Below are positions 23,038-31,859 of a stretch of 33,049 nt of DNA, piece after piece. This DNA comes from Methylobacterium variabile. GTDB taxonomy: Bacteria > Pseudomonadota > Alphaproteobacteria > Rhizobiales > Beijerinckiaceae. A model generated the notes under the pieces. That model had not been told where the DNA came from and did not search any database. It was given only the letters and a program-made list of their open reading frames with translations. The stretch is taken from assembly GCF_001043975.1 (NCBI RefSeq), contig NZ_LABY01000036.1, forward strand, positions 1 through 33,049, written 5' to 3'. The position numbers and the translations under genes are program-made. Within the stretch, counting starts at the first letter, position 1; each line of letters begins with the position of its first letter.

Positions 23038-23730
23038 ATGCCGAACGCCCGCTTCCTCGCCCCCCTCCTCGCCGTCCTCGCCGCCGGTCCGGCCCGGGCC
23101 GAGGGGCCGGACTGGCCCGACACCTACCTGTCCCGCGTCGAGGCGGTGGCGGTGGTGCAGAGCCTCAACGCCGCCCTTCTGGCGAGCCGCAGCGCCACCG
23201 CGACCCTGGAGGGCTGGTGCGCGACCCACCGCATGGCCGAGACCCCGCGCCTCGTCGCCCGGCTGGAGCGGGGCGTCGACAAGCCGGCGAGCGAGGAGAC
23301 CCGCCGCCGCCTCGCGGTCGGGCCCGAGGAGCCCCTGCGCTACCGCCGGGTGCGGCTCGCCTGCGGCGAGCACGTGCTGTCGGAGGCCGACAACTGGTAC
23401 GTGCCGGCCCGCCTGACCCCGGAGATGAACCGGGTGCTCGAGACCACCGACACGCCGTTCGGCCGGGCGGTGTCGTCTCTCGGCACCACGCGCCAGACCG
23501 TCGGCGCCGAGCCGCTCTGGCAGCCCCTGCCCGAAGGCTGGGACCAGGCCGCCCCGCCGGCCCCGGCCTGCGGCCGGCTGACGGTGCCGGAGCGGCTGTT
23601 CAGCCACCGGGCGGTGCTGTTCACGGCCGAGCGCCAGCCCTTCTCCGAGGTGGTCGAGACCTACACCCGCGCGGTCCTGGACTTCTCCCGCGCCCCGCGC
23701 CCGGCCGACCCGGCCTGCCCCAGGCCCTGA
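23038..23730 (+). CDS. Exported protein with chorismate-lyase-like fold, 230 residues
   Basis: A signal peptide (MPNARFLAPLLAVLAAGPAR, cleaved near AEG) is followed by about 205 residues resembling the chorismate lyase (UbiC/UTRA) superfamily. The best match is the central block RYRRVRLACGEHVLSEADNW followed by YVPARLTPEMN and TDTPFGRAV. The C-terminal part (FSHRAVLFTAERQPFSEVVE) would supply the closing strands. Being exported, it is unlikely to make 4-hydroxybenzoate for ubiquinone. Binding of a small aromatic acid in the periplasm is possible but unproven. GGAGAG precedes the ATG at 23038. The superfamily call rests on pattern memory. Confidence 0.65.
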   Translation: MPNARFLAPLLAVLAAGPARAEGPDWPDTYLSRVEAVAVVQSLNAALLASRSATATLEGWCATHRMAETPRLVARLERGVDKPASEETRRRLAVGPEEPLRYRRVRLACGEHVLSEADNWYVPARLTPEMNRVLETTDTPFGRAVSSLGTTRQTVGAEPLWQPLPEGWDQAAPPAPACGRLTVPERLFSHRAVLFTAERQPFSEVVETYTRAVLDFSRAPRPADPACPRP

Positions 23731-23755
23731 CCCGCGCCGGCCCCTTCCCCCGTCG

Positions 23756-23800
23756 GGCAGCAGACTTTCAGGCAGCAGACTTGCAGGCAGCAGACTTGCA
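23756..23800 (+). repeat. Three tandem 15-base repeats
   Basis: The unit GGCAGCAGACTTGCA occurs three times head-to-tail (23756-23770 with one TT variant, 23771-23785, 23786-23800), in the 142-base gap before the phosphate transporter gene. In one frame it would read as AADFQ-AADLQ-AADLH, but no gene is assigned there. Confidence 0.9.
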
Positions 23801-23872
23801 CCCGGAGCCGGAACCCCGATGCTCCGGTGCCCTATGTCAGTGCCTGGACGGGCCGGAGGGCGACCGACGCGG

Positions 23873-25540
23873 ATGACCACTACGCTGACACTCCTCGATC
23901 TCTGCGGTGCCGTGGCGCTGCTGCTCTGGGGCATCCACATGGTCCAGACCGGGGTGCAGCGCGCCCTCGGGCCGCAGCTGCGACGCCTGCTCGGGGTGGC
24001 CCTCGGCAACCGCGTGAAGGCCCTGGCGGCGGGCCTCGGCGTCACGGCGCTCCTGCAGAGCAGCACTGCCACCGGCTTGATGGTGGCCTCGTTCGCGGGT
24101 GCCGGGCTGCTGGCGGTGGTGCCGGCGCTCGCCGCGATGCTCGGCGCCAATGTCGGCACCACCCTGATCGTGCAGATCCTGTCCTTCGACGTCGCCCGGG
24201 CCGCCCCGGTCCTGGTGCTCGTCGGCGTGATCCTCTTCCGCCGCGGCTCCGAGCCGCGCACCCGCGACCTCGGCCGGGCGGCGATCGGCCTCGGGCTGAT
24301 GCTGATGGCGCTGGCGCGGCTGATGGAGGTGATCACGCCCTACGAGGACGTCCCGGCCCTGCGGATCCTGCTCGGCGCCGTGGCGACCGACCGGATCATA
24401 GCCTTCCTCATCGGCGCGGTGCTCACCTGGGCGGCGCATTCGAGCGTGGCGAGCGTGCTGCTCGTCATGTCCTTCACGCAGACGGGCGTGCTGCCCCTCG
24501 AGGCCGGCCTCGCCCTGGTGCTCGGGGCCAATCTCGGCTCGGCCCTCAACCCGGTGATCGAGGGCGCCCGGGACGGCGAGGCGGCCGGGCGCCGGGTCGC
24601 CCTCGGCAACCTGATCACCCGGACTCTCGGCTGCGCCGTGGCCCTGCCCTGCCTGGGGCTGATCGGGCCCGCCCTGGTGACGCTGCAACCCGACCTGTCG
24701 CGGGCGGTGGCCGACTTCCACACCGCCTTCAACCTCGCCCTCGCCGTGCTCTTCCTGCCGCTCCTCACCCCGTTCGCGGCCCTGCTGCGCCGGCTGGTGC
24801 CGGAGCGGATCGACGCCCACGATCCCGGCCAGCCGATCCACCTCGACGAGGCCGCCCTGGAGACGCCGCCGGTCGCCCTGGGCGCGGCGAGCCGCGAGGC
24901 CCTGCGGATGGCCGATGTCCTGGCCGAGATGGTGGGAGGGGCCGGCGAGGCGCTGACCGGCGGCGACCGCGGCCGGGTGGCGCAGATCCGGCGCATGGAC
25001 GACACCCTCGACCGGCTGAACGCCGCCATCAAGGCCTACCTGGTCCGCCTCGATCCCGAGGCCCTGAGCGAGGCGGACGAGCGCCGGGTCGCGGCGCTGG
25101 TGGCCTTCACCACCAACCTGGAGCACGCCGGCGACATCCTCTCGCGCAACGTGATGACCCACGCGGCGAAGCGGCTGAAGCGCGGCCTCGCCTTCTCGGC
25201 CGAGGGCGAGGCGGAGGTGGGCGCGCTGCTGGCGCGGCTGACGGCGAACCTGAGCGCGGCGGGCGCCGCCTTCCTGACCGAGGACCCGAGGGCCGCCCGC
25301 CGCCTCGCCGACGAGAAGGCGGTCTTCCGCGACCTCGAGGCGCGGGCGACGGAGGAGCATTTCCGCCGCCTGCGCGCGGCGAGCGCCGCGGGCGGCCCGG
25401 TCCCAGCCGAGGCCGCCGCCCTCTATCCCGACCTCATGCGCGACCTGAAGCGGGTCAACGACCACCTCGTCGCCGGCGCCGCCTACCCGATTCTCGAGAG
25501 CCGGGGTGCCCTGCGGGCGAGCCGCCTCGAGGCGCCGTAG
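23873..25540 (+). CDS. Na/Pi cotransporter family protein with PhoU-like domain
   Basis: This is a 555-residue membrane protein of the NptA/PNaS type. Two inverted transport repeats carry the signature serines: LLQSSTATG (residues 61-68) and AHSSVAS (188-194). Each is followed by a GAN motif (GANVGTT at 91-97, and GANLGSALNP). The membrane part ends near residue 315. The last 220 residues form a PhoU-like helical domain (RRMDDTLDRLNAAIKAYLVR, FTTNLEHAGDILSRNVMTHA) that probably senses or gates. The ATG at 23873 has GGAGGG about 13 bases upstream, and an alternative start at 23819 is possible. It would move phosphate or a related anion with sodium across the inner membrane. Confidence 0.92.
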   Translation: MTTTLTLLDLCGAVALLLWGIHMVQTGVQRALGPQLRRLLGVALGNRVKALAAGLGVTALLQSSTATGLMVASFAGAGLLAVVPALAAMLGANVGTTLIVQILSFDVARAAPVLVLVGVILFRRGSEPRTRDLGRAAIGLGLMLMALARLMEVITPYEDVPALRILLGAVATDRIIAFLIGAVLTWAAHSSVASVLLVMSFTQTGVLPLEAGLALVLGANLGSALNPVIEGARDGEAAGRRVALGNLITRTLGCAVALPCLGLIGPALVTLQPDLSRAVADFHTAFNLALAVLFLPLLTPFAALLRRLVPERIDAHDPGQPIHLDEAALETPPVALGAASREALRMADVLAEMVGGAGEALTGGDRGRVAQIRRMDDTLDRLNAAIKAYLVRLDPEALSEADERRVAALVAFTTNLEHAGDILSRNVMTHAAKRLKRGLAFSAEGEAEVGALLARLTANLSAAGAAFLTEDPRAARRLADEKAVFRDLEARATEEHFRRLRAASAAGGPVPAEAAALYPDLMRDLKRVNDHLVAGAAYPILESRGALRASRLEAP

Positions 25541-25989
25541 GTCCGCCACCGGCGCCCGGGCGGTGGGTGGCACCGGGTCGCCGCGCTCACCGTCGCGTCG
25601 GGGCACCCTGAACCGCGGACCGGGCCGCCCCCGGCCCATCCCGCCCCGGCATGCGTCGCGGCGTGCAAGTCGCCGCGCCTGGGACCGCAGGCGCGATCAT
25701 CGTTCGACGTCGAATCGCCCTCGTCGGCCGACATCTCGCGCCGTCATCGACCAGGCTCGTGCGCGATTGCTCCGCGCATCGCCGCAGATCGGCGGGCATC
25801 GTCGATCCTCGACACGTCGAGCCCCTCGTGCCCGGACGGCCGACGGCCGCTTCCGGTCTGCCCCACCCTCCACCAAAGCGGTAGAAACCGGACCTCACCT
25901 CCACCAAGGGATGACGACGCCGATGCTGTCTCAACTGTCCTCAGCTGTATCACCCTGCTAATCATCGACTTCAACTCTTTCGATGCAAG
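25541..25989. other. Intergenic region with several palindromes and an AT-richer end
   Basis: No gene is supported. Next to the transporter stop, CCACCG (25546-25551) and CGGTGG (25561-25566) form a terminator-like stem without T-run. TTCGACGTCGAA (25703-25714) is a perfect 12-base palindrome, and CTCGAC-AC-GTCGAG (25808-25821) is another. From about 25930 the base composition becomes clearly less GC-rich, probably the promoter of the large gene downstream. Confidence 0.5.
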
Positions 25990-28164
25990 ATGTTAGACAT
26001 GAAACAGCGGGCGACAATCCAATTTCTGGCATCCGCCGCATTTTCTCTGATTTTTTCGGCAGCATTAATCCTATTGTTTCACAAGATTTCGCCGCGCGTG
26101 ACAGCATTGACGCCGATAGACGGCGCGACGGAAGTCTATCACGGACTGCCGATCGGGGTCGGATTCTCTCAGGCGATGGCGCCGGAGACCATCGGCGCCG
26201 CGACCCTGTCGCTGCGGGACGCCGACGACCGCGAGGTGCCGGTCGCGATCGCCTACGATGCGGACAGCCGGCTCGCCCGGATGACGCCGCGGACCCCGCT
26301 CCGGCCGGGAGCCTCCTACCGGATCGCGGTCGGCACCGGCACCCGGCCGACCGACATGCTCGGGCTGCGCCTGCGCGAGCCGGTGGAGGGGCGCTTCACC
26401 ATGGCGGCCGCGCCGGTGCCGGCGGACGCGCCCGGGGCGCCGATCCTGGTCGCGATCGGGCCGCAGAACCCGTTCGGGCCGTACTACGCCGAGATCCTGC
26501 GCGCCGAGGGGCTGAACCTCTTCGCGATGCTGCCGATGGAGGCCCTCACGCCGGAGCGCCTCGCCGGCGCCGCCCTGGTGCTGCTGACCGAGGCGCCGGG
26601 CGAGGCGCTGGCTGGGCGGCTCGCCGCCTGGGTGCAGGAGGGCGGCAACCTCATCGCGATCCGGCCGGAGGGCGGGTTCCTGTCGCTGTTCGGCCTCGCC
26701 CAGGCCGGATCGCCGGTGACGGAGCGCTACCTGCAGGCCGACGCGCAGGCGCCGGCCGCCCGCGGCATCGTCCCGGACGCGATCCAGTTCCATGGCCCGG
26801 CGAGCCGCTACGCCCTCGAGGACGCGACCGCGATCGCCCGGCTGTCGACCGGAGCGGAGACCCTGCCGAACCCGGCCGTCAGCCTGCGCCGGGCCGGCCA
26901 GGGCCAGGCGGCGGCCTTCGCCTTCGACCTCGCCACCTCGGTCGTGCGCCTGCGCCAGGGCAACCCGGCCTGGGCCGGCCAGGAGCGGGACGACCGCCCG
27001 CCCCGGCGGCCGAACGACCTCTTCTACCCGAACTACCTCGACCTCGCCCGGGTCGCGATCCCGCAGGCCGACGAGCAGCAGCGCCTGCTGGCCAACCTGA
27101 TCGTGACGATGAGCGCCGGGCGCCTGCCGCTGCCGCGGGTCTGGTACCTGCCGGACGAGCGCCGCGCCGCGATCATCCTGGCGGGGGACGACCATGGCAC
27201 CCCCCGCGGCACCCTGGATTCCTTCGAGCGCCTGGTCGCCGAGAGCCCGATCGATTGCCGGCCGGAGGCCTGGGAGTGCCTGCGCGCGACGTCCTACGTC
27301 ACGCCGAACACGCCCCTGGCGCCGAGTCAGGCCCGGGCCTACGCGGCGCTCGGCTTCGAGCCGGCCATCCACGTCGACACCGGCTGCCGCGACCGCGACG
27401 CCGCCGCGGTCGGCCTGACGCTGAACCGGCAGGCCGGGCACATCGGGACCCAGCTCGGCCTGCCCCGGCAGACGACCCACCGGATGCACTGCGTCGTCTG
27501 GAACGGCTGGGCCGACACCGCCAAGATCGAGCGGGCCGCCGGAATCCGGCTCGACCTCGGCTACTACTACTGGCCCGGCGCCTGGATCGGGCAGCGGTCG
27601 GGCTTCATGACCGGCTCGGGCTTCCCGATGCGCTTCGCCGACGTCGACGGCCGCGTCCTCGACATCTACCAGGCCGCCACTCACCTGGTGAACGAGAACG
27701 GCATCCACCAGCGGAACGGCATCGCCGCCATGCTCGACCGGGCGCTCGGCCCCGAGCAGTTCTTCGGCGCCTTCGGCAGCCACTACGACTACACCGACGG
27801 CTACCTCGACTTCCTGGTGTCGGCCGCCCGGGACCGGGGCGTCGCCCTGATCTCGGCGGACCAGATGCTGCGCTGGCTCGACCGGCGGGAGGGTGCGCGG
27901 TTCGAGGCCCTGGTCTGGGACGGGCACGACCTGACCTTCCGGGTGCGCCTCGCCCCCGGGCCGGAGCGGGCGACCGGGATGCTGCCGCTCTGGGCGCTGT
28001 CGCACCGCCTCGCCGCGATCACCCGCGGCGGCCAGCGGGTGCCGTTCCGGACCGCGACGATCAAGGGGATCGACTACGCCCTGTTCGACCTCGAGCTCGG
28101 GACCTACGGCGCGCTCTACGACGAGAAGACCTCGGCGATGCCCTTCCCGGCCCCGCTGCGGTGA
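25990..28164 (+). CDS. Large membrane-anchored protein: Ig-like, amidotransferase-like and polysaccharide-deacetylase-like regions
   Basis: The 724-residue product has one N-terminal membrane helix (AFSLIFSAALILLFHK). It is followed by a Big_5/SbsA-type Ig-like domain (about 35-140: ALTPIDGATEVYHGLPIGVG, ending with a strand before AAAPVPAD). Next is an alpha/beta region resembling class I glutamine-amidotransferase or ThuA-like folds (about 148-330: PFGPYYAEILRAEGLNLFAM, AAWVQEGGNLIAIRPEGG). The C-terminal half has marks of a NodB-type deacetylase: AIILAGDDHGTPRG with paired aspartates, THRMHC with two histidines, and a final ARDRGVALISADQML strand-helix. All domain calls are by eye. It would face the periplasm and might act on cell-surface polysaccharide. 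No ribosome binding site is obvious for 25990 or for the ATG at 25999. Confidence 0.75.
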   Translation: MLDMKQRATIQFLASAAFSLIFSAALILLFHKISPRVTALTPIDGATEVYHGLPIGVGFSQAMAPETIGAATLSLRDADDREVPVAIAYDADSRLARMTPRTPLRPGASYRIAVGTGTRPTDMLGLRLREPVEGRFTMAAAPVPADAPGAPILVAIGPQNPFGPYYAEILRAEGLNLFAMLPMEALTPERLAGAALVLLTEAPGEALAGRLAAWVQEGGNLIAIRPEGGFLSLFGLAQAGSPVTERYLQADAQAPAARGIVPDAIQFHGPASRYALEDATAIARLSTGAETLPNPAVSLRRAGQGQAAAFAFDLATSVVRLRQGNPAWAGQERDDRPPRRPNDLFYPNYLDLARVAIPQADEQQRLLANLIVTMSAGRLPLPRVWYLPDERRAAIILAGDDHGTPRGTLDSFERLVAESPIDCRPEAWECLRATSYVTPNTPLAPSQARAYAALGFEPAIHVDTGCRDRDAAAVGLTLNRQAGHIGTQLGLPRQTTHRMHCVVWNGWADTAKIERAAGIRLDLGYYYWPGAWIGQRSGFMTGSGFPMRFADVDGRVLDIYQAATHLVNENGIHQRNGIAAMLDRALGPEQFFGAFGSHYDYTDGYLDFLVSAARDRGVALISADQMLRWLDRREGARFEALVWDGHDLTFRVRLAPGPERATGMLPLWALSHRLAAITRGGQRVPFRTATIKGIDYALFDLELGTYGALYDEKTSAMPFPAPLR

Positions 28165-28224
28165 GGGCCGCGGCGCCGTGCACCACCCCGGGGACAGGCA
28201 CCTTCGGCGACCCCGGGCGTTGGG

Positions 28225-28240
28225 GCGGGCACGTGCCCGC
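28225..28240. other. Perfect 16-base palindrome in the gap after the large gene
   Basis: GCGGGCACGTGCCCGC is fully self-complementary and sits 60 bases after the stop and 38 bases before the next ATG. It could be a hairpin in mRNA or a dimeric protein site. Confidence 0.5.
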
Positions 28241-28277
28241 GCCCCGCGGGCCACTCACTGCATCGAGGCCCGATCCG

Positions 28278-28541
28278 ATGGCTGCCGAGACCAACGACCT
28301 CTCCGACCGCGCCCTGTCGATCTTCAGCTTCGCGGCCTACCACCACCTGATCAGCGGCCAGCCGATCAGCTCGGTGGTGCGCCGCGACGGCAGCGGCCAC
28401 CGCGCCGATCCGGAGGGGGCCGCCGAGGTGGAGAGCCGGGGCCTCGCGACCCTGAGCGACGACGAGATCACCTTCACCGAGCCGGGCGTGGCCTTCGTCG
28501 AGCAGGTGGTCGCGGCGATCCGCCAGGCCACGGGGCGCTGA
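28278..28541 (+). CDS. Small hypothetical protein, 87 residues
   Basis: This is a soluble acidic protein with two helices and a short beta-part: LSDRALSIFSFAAYHHLISG, then VVRRDGSGHRADPEGAAEVE and LSDDEITFTEPGVAFVEQVV. The ribosome binding site is weak (GAGGCCCGATCCG before the ATG), but codon use is strongly biased like the neighbouring genes. The pattern suggests a small winged-helix-like or regulator-type fold, but no family is recognised. It lies between the large anchored protein and deoC in the same direction. Confidence 0.65.
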   Translation: MAAETNDLSDRALSIFSFAAYHHLISGQPISSVVRRDGSGHRADPEGAAEVESRGLATLSDDEITFTEPGVAFVEQVVAAIRQATGR

Positions 28542-28628
28542 TCGCGGGCGCTTGACGGCCCGTCGGCACCGGTGCGAAGCCTCACCCGCGGCGCGCCTCC
28601 CGACGCCGCCCGGGAGGAGGACCGGCCC

Positions 28629-29309
28629 TTGGATGCGCCCGCGGCCATCGGCCTCGCCAGCCTGATCGACCACACGCTCCTGCGGGCCGACGCCACGGCC
28701 GCCGAGGTGCGGCGCCTGTGCGAGGAGGCGCTGGAGCACCGATTCAAGGCGGTCTGCGTCAACCCGGTCCATGTCGGGCTGGTGGCGGAGATCCTGGCGG
28801 GCAGCGATGTCGCCGCCTGCTCGGTCGTCGGCTTCCCCCTCGGGGCCGTGCCGCCGGAGGACAAGGCCGCGGAAGCCGCCGGGGCGGTGCGCCGCGGCGC
28901 GGCCGAGATCGACATGGTGATCGCACTGGGCGCCCTGAAGGAGGGCCGCCACGACGCCGTGCGGGCCGACGTCGCGGCGGTACGGGCCGCCTGCCGGGAG
29001 CAGGTGCTGAAGGTCATCATCGAGACCTGCCTGCTCGACGACGCGCAGAAGCGCCTGGCCTGCACCCTCGCGGCGGAGGCCGGGGCCGACTTCGTCAAGA
29101 CCTCCACCGGCTTCTCGACCGGCGGCGCCACCGTGGCGGACGTAGGCCTGATGCGCGCGACGGTGGGCGACGCGGTCGGGGTCAAGGCCTCGGGCGGCGT
29201 GCGCAGCCTCGAGACCGCCCGCGCCCTGGTCGCCGCCGGCGCGACGCGCCTCGGCACCAGCTCGGGCGTGGCTCTGGTGACGGCGGGGGTGGCGACCAGA
29301 GGTTACTGA
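28629..29309 (+). CDS. deoC: Deoxyribose-phosphate aldolase
   Basis: This 226-residue class I aldolase cleaves 2-deoxyribose 5-phosphate to acetaldehyde and glyceraldehyde 3-phosphate, in salvage of deoxynucleosides. The active-site set is complete: Schiff-base Lys157 in FVKTSTGF, the second lysine Lys186 in GVKASGGVR, and Asp95 in EIDMVI. IDHTLLRADAT and KAVCVNP at the N-terminus are family signatures. The start is a TTG at 28629, eight bases after a GGAGGAGG ribosome binding site. The GTG at 28572 has none and would add a random leader. It is the usual length for the short form. No other deo genes are in the window. Confidence 0.94.
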   Translation: MDAPAAIGLASLIDHTLLRADATAAEVRRLCEEALEHRFKAVCVNPVHVGLVAEILAGSDVAACSVVGFPLGAVPPEDKAAEAAGAVRRGAAEIDMVIALGALKEGRHDAVRADVAAVRAACREQVLKVIIETCLLDDAQKRLACTLAAEAGADFVKTSTGFSTGGATVADVGLMRATVGDAVGVKASGGVRSLETARALVAAGATRLGTSSGVALVTAGVATRGY

Positions 29310-29369
29310 AGGTTTGTGGCACCGACGACAGGGGACTGCGCGAACCGGATGAGAGCTCCTTCGAACCCG

Positions 29370-29535
29370 AGCGGATCCGTCCCGCTGGATTTGCTTGTAG
29401 AACTTGGCGGACGGCGACCAGAGCCCCGCGCAGAACGGAAGCTTGGCGACGTCCGCCGTAGTGGTCAGGCCGGTCGCGAGCACGAGGGCGGGAGCGCACC
29501 TCAGGACCCCGCCTCTCCGTAGCGGACTTGTTCAT
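29370..29535 (-). pseudogene. Possible decayed gene for an exported protein
   Basis: On the minus strand an ATG at 29535 opens MNKSATERRG. A shift of frame at a GGGG run (about 29505-29508) then leads into LRCAPALVLATGLTTTADVA followed by KLPFCAGLWSPSAKFYKQIQ. Together these read as a signal peptide plus the start of a mature protein, with GC-biased codons. After about 29390 the frame loses coding character and runs antisense to deoC. No family is recognised; a broken remnant is more likely than a working gene. Confidence 0.3.
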
Positions 29536-29836
29536 CGTCGCGACCAAGACCTCACCATCGGCGATATCGGCCCATGGTGCGAGCTGCCGCCCCGCCGGCG
29601 ACCTCGCGCCAACAAAGATGCGGCGATACACGGACAACAGCGTCCTTGATCGTCGTCCCGGTCGCAAATTGCTCAAGTTTGATTCCATTTCATAACCATC
29701 TCACCATCTACCATCGACGACAATCGACTGCATTTCAGGGTTTTTGAACTTTTCGGCGCGAGCTTCACAACGTGCGAGGGGCTGGGGACGCGACGTGGGC
29801 GTCCGTGATCTGGCCGTCGAGACTGGATTGGGCGCG
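29536..29836. other. Gap before the SH3-domain gene, with AT-rich promoter region
   Basis: No intact gene is seen. Bases 29665-29760 are markedly less GC-rich than the surroundings and probably hold the promoter of the exported SH3 protein. No operator or terminator could be assigned. Confidence 0.45.
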
Positions 29837-30985
29837 ATGTTGAAGCAGTGGATCCTGGCGGCAATTGTCCTGGCATCGGGGAGCGTCGCGCGAGCCGAGA
29901 GCGGAGGCGGCTACAGCTACCCGGTCGGGCTCGACGCGAACGGCGACAACTTTCTCGCCCTGCGCAGCCGGCCGACGACGCTGGAGGGGGTCCGGTTGCG
30001 CAAGCTCGGGCCGGGCACGCTGTTCAGCGTGATCGGTCGGCAGGGCGCCTGGTACAACGTGCGCCTGCTCGACGGCGAGAGCGGATGGGTCTACAGCCGC
30101 TACGTCGGATGCTGTGCCCGCGGGCCACAGGGGCCGGCGCCGGCGGTCGCACAGAGCATGCAGGTCGTCGTACAATCCGGTGAGGCCGAGGCCGCGCGGC
30201 TGCGCGGGCAGGTCGAGCAGCTCACGGCTCTCGTCCGCGCCAGCCAGGAGAAGCAGGAGCAGCGCGATCGGGAGGCCGAGGCCGCTCGGCAGGCGGCCGC
30301 CCGGGCAGAGGCCGAGCGCCCGCCGGTGGCGGACGAGGACGCCCTCGCAGGATTGAGCGCACGCTTCGAGCAGGCGGCGGCGAATCGCGCCTCGTATCTG
30401 ACGCCGACCAAGCCGGATGACCAGGATCTTGGCCGCACGGCGCGCGCTGCCTCCGAGCATTTCCCGAAAGTGCCTTTCTACATCCCCGGCACACGGGAGA
30501 GCGGGCGGTTCTGGGTCGAGCCCCGCGTCGGCGACACCGGCCAGCTGTCCTACGACATGGTCTTCGTCGACCCACGCGCCAGCGTCGACCAGAAGCGGGC
30601 CACCATCGACTTGACCCCTGAACAGCTCGACCGGATGAAGCTGGCCATCGCCAAGATCTCGCTCTGGTCCGACATTGCCCACCGCAACGAGGTCCGGCGT
30701 CACTACCGCAAGCGGGTCGATTGCTTCCCGGACGCGTCGTGCCCGCGTGACGGCGACAAGATCGACGGCAAGTCCTCGACCGAGATCGTCTTCTTCGTGA
30801 ATGAGGACGGATCGACCGGCGGCCGCATCCAGCGGAACAAGGGCCGCTACGACGAGGGCTACAACGTGTCCGTCAAGTCGGCCCGACTGCTCGCCTCGTA
30901 CCTGGGTTACGTGCAGAGCCGCGGCGAGCGCGACTACGCGGCCGGAACGCGCACCGCTGCGGATCTCGACGTCATGTTCAAGTGA
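29837..30985 (+). CDS. Exported protein with N-terminal bacterial SH3 domain and coiled coil
   Basis: This 382-residue protein has a signal peptide (LKQWILAAIVLASGSVARAE). An SH3b domain follows (about 25-90: FLALRSRPTTLEGVRLRKLG, LFSVIGRQGAWYNVRLLDGE, SGWVYSRYVGCC), then a coiled coil rich in Ala, Glu, Gln and Arg (about 110-170). The unrecognised C-terminal domain (about 210-382) contains ATIDLTPEQLDRMKLAIAKI and a cysteine pair in DCFPDASCPRDG. SH3b domains usually bind peptidoglycan or proteins at the cell wall, so a periplasmic structural or sensing role is likely. The ribosome binding site before 29837 is weak. The gene overlaps the convergent SDR gene by eight bases. Confidence 0.75.
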   Translation: MLKQWILAAIVLASGSVARAESGGGYSYPVGLDANGDNFLALRSRPTTLEGVRLRKLGPGTLFSVIGRQGAWYNVRLLDGESGWVYSRYVGCCARGPQGPAPAVAQSMQVVVQSGEAEAARLRGQVEQLTALVRASQEKQEQRDREAEAARQAAARAEAERPPVADEDALAGLSARFEQAAANRASYLTPTKPDDQDLGRTARAASEHFPKVPFYIPGTRESGRFWVEPRVGDTGQLSYDMVFVDPRASVDQKRATIDLTPEQLDRMKLAIAKISLWSDIAHRNEVRRHYRKRVDCFPDASCPRDGDKIDGKSSTEIVFFVNEDGSTGGRIQRNKGRYDEGYNVSVKSARLLASYLGYVQSRGERDYAAGTRTAADLDVMFK

Positions 30986-31859
30986 TGCGAGGTCGAGAGG
31001 AGACGTCTAAGCCGTCCGGCCGGTACCGACCCGGCCGCGAGCCGTCCTCGTCGGTGAAGCCGTAGCGCCCGGCGAGGTCGGCCGCGTGCAGCACCTGCCC
31101 GGCCAGGGCAGCGACGCCGGGATCGCCCGCCAGCGCCGCGAGCGCGCGGCCGGCGTAGAGCGGGCTCTCCCCCGCTTCCCCGGCCATGCCGGCCTCCACC
31201 ACCCGCTCGGTCCGCACGAGGCCCGGCGCGAGGGCGAGGGCCGTGACGCCGTGGGGCCTCAGCTCCTCCGCCATCGCCAGGGCGAGGCGATTGGTGGCGG
31301 CCTTGGCGAGGTCGTAGAACAGGTCGCCGAGATAGGCCTCGGTGTCGAAGGATATCAGCGCCAGGAGGCCGCCCTTGGCCGAGACCATGGCGGGGGCCAC
31401 CGCCCGGGCGAGGATGAGGCCGGCGAGCGGCCCGGTCTCGAGGTTGTGGCGCACCGGCGCGAGGCCGCGGCGCCAGAAGGCAGTGCCCCAGGCGGCGCCG
31501 TCGGGATAGCGCACGCCGTCATAGCCCTCGTTGCCGCCCCAGACGCTCGATACTGCAACGTCGATGCGGCCGAAGCGGCGGAGCACCCAGTGCACCATCG
31601 CGTCGACCTCGGCCTCCCGGGTGTGATCGCAGAGGTAGTGGTGGCCGCGCCCGCCCGCGAGGTCGACCTCCCGGGCAGTGTCCTCCAGGGCCTCGCGGCG
31701 CTGGTCGGTGCGCGGCCCGGTCTCGCTCGAACGGGCCGTGACCACCACCGTCGCCCCGGCCTCGCCGAGCGCCCGGGCGATGCCGCGGCCGACCCCGCGC
31801 GACGCGCCGGCGACGAGGCAGACCTTGCGCGACAGGTCCGGGACGCCCGGTGGCCTCAC
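30978..31859 (-). CDS. SDR-family oxidoreductase, DHRS1-like
   Basis: This is a 293-residue short-chain dehydrogenase. The cofactor motif is slightly altered (AGASRGVG, residues 17-24, in place of TGxxxGxG), and the catalytic pair is in YDLAK. The long insert after the first helix (SSETGPRTDQRREALEDTAR) and the segments WGGNEGYDG and FWRRGLAPVRHNLETGPLAG follow the DHRS1-like subgroup rather than FabG. Its GTG start overlaps the stop of the enoyl-CoA hydratase/isomerase gene by three bases, so the two are co-translated. It may reduce or oxidise a carbonyl group in the same acyl-CoA pathway. The substrate is unknown. Confidence 0.87.
   Translation of the reverse strand: MRPPGVPDLSRKVCLVAGASRGVGRGIARALGEAGATVVVTARSSETGPRTDQRREALEDTAREVDLAGGRGHHYLCDHTREAEVDAMVHWVLRRFGRIDVAVSSVWGGNEGYDGVRYPDGAAWGTAFWRRGLAPVRHNLETGPLAGLILARAVAPAMVSAKGGLLALISFDTEAYLGDLFYDLAKAATNRLALAMAEELRPHGVTALALAPGLVRTERVVEAGMAGEAGESPLYAGRALAALAGDPGVAALAGQVLHAADLAGRYGFTDEDGSRPGRYRPDGLDVSSRPRIT

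Noticed and set aside
25983..28541. 852-codon frame overlapping the large anchored protein
   Set aside because: Only its last 87 codons (from 28278) are protein-like; the rest is an out-of-frame Arg/Pro/Gly-rich shadow.
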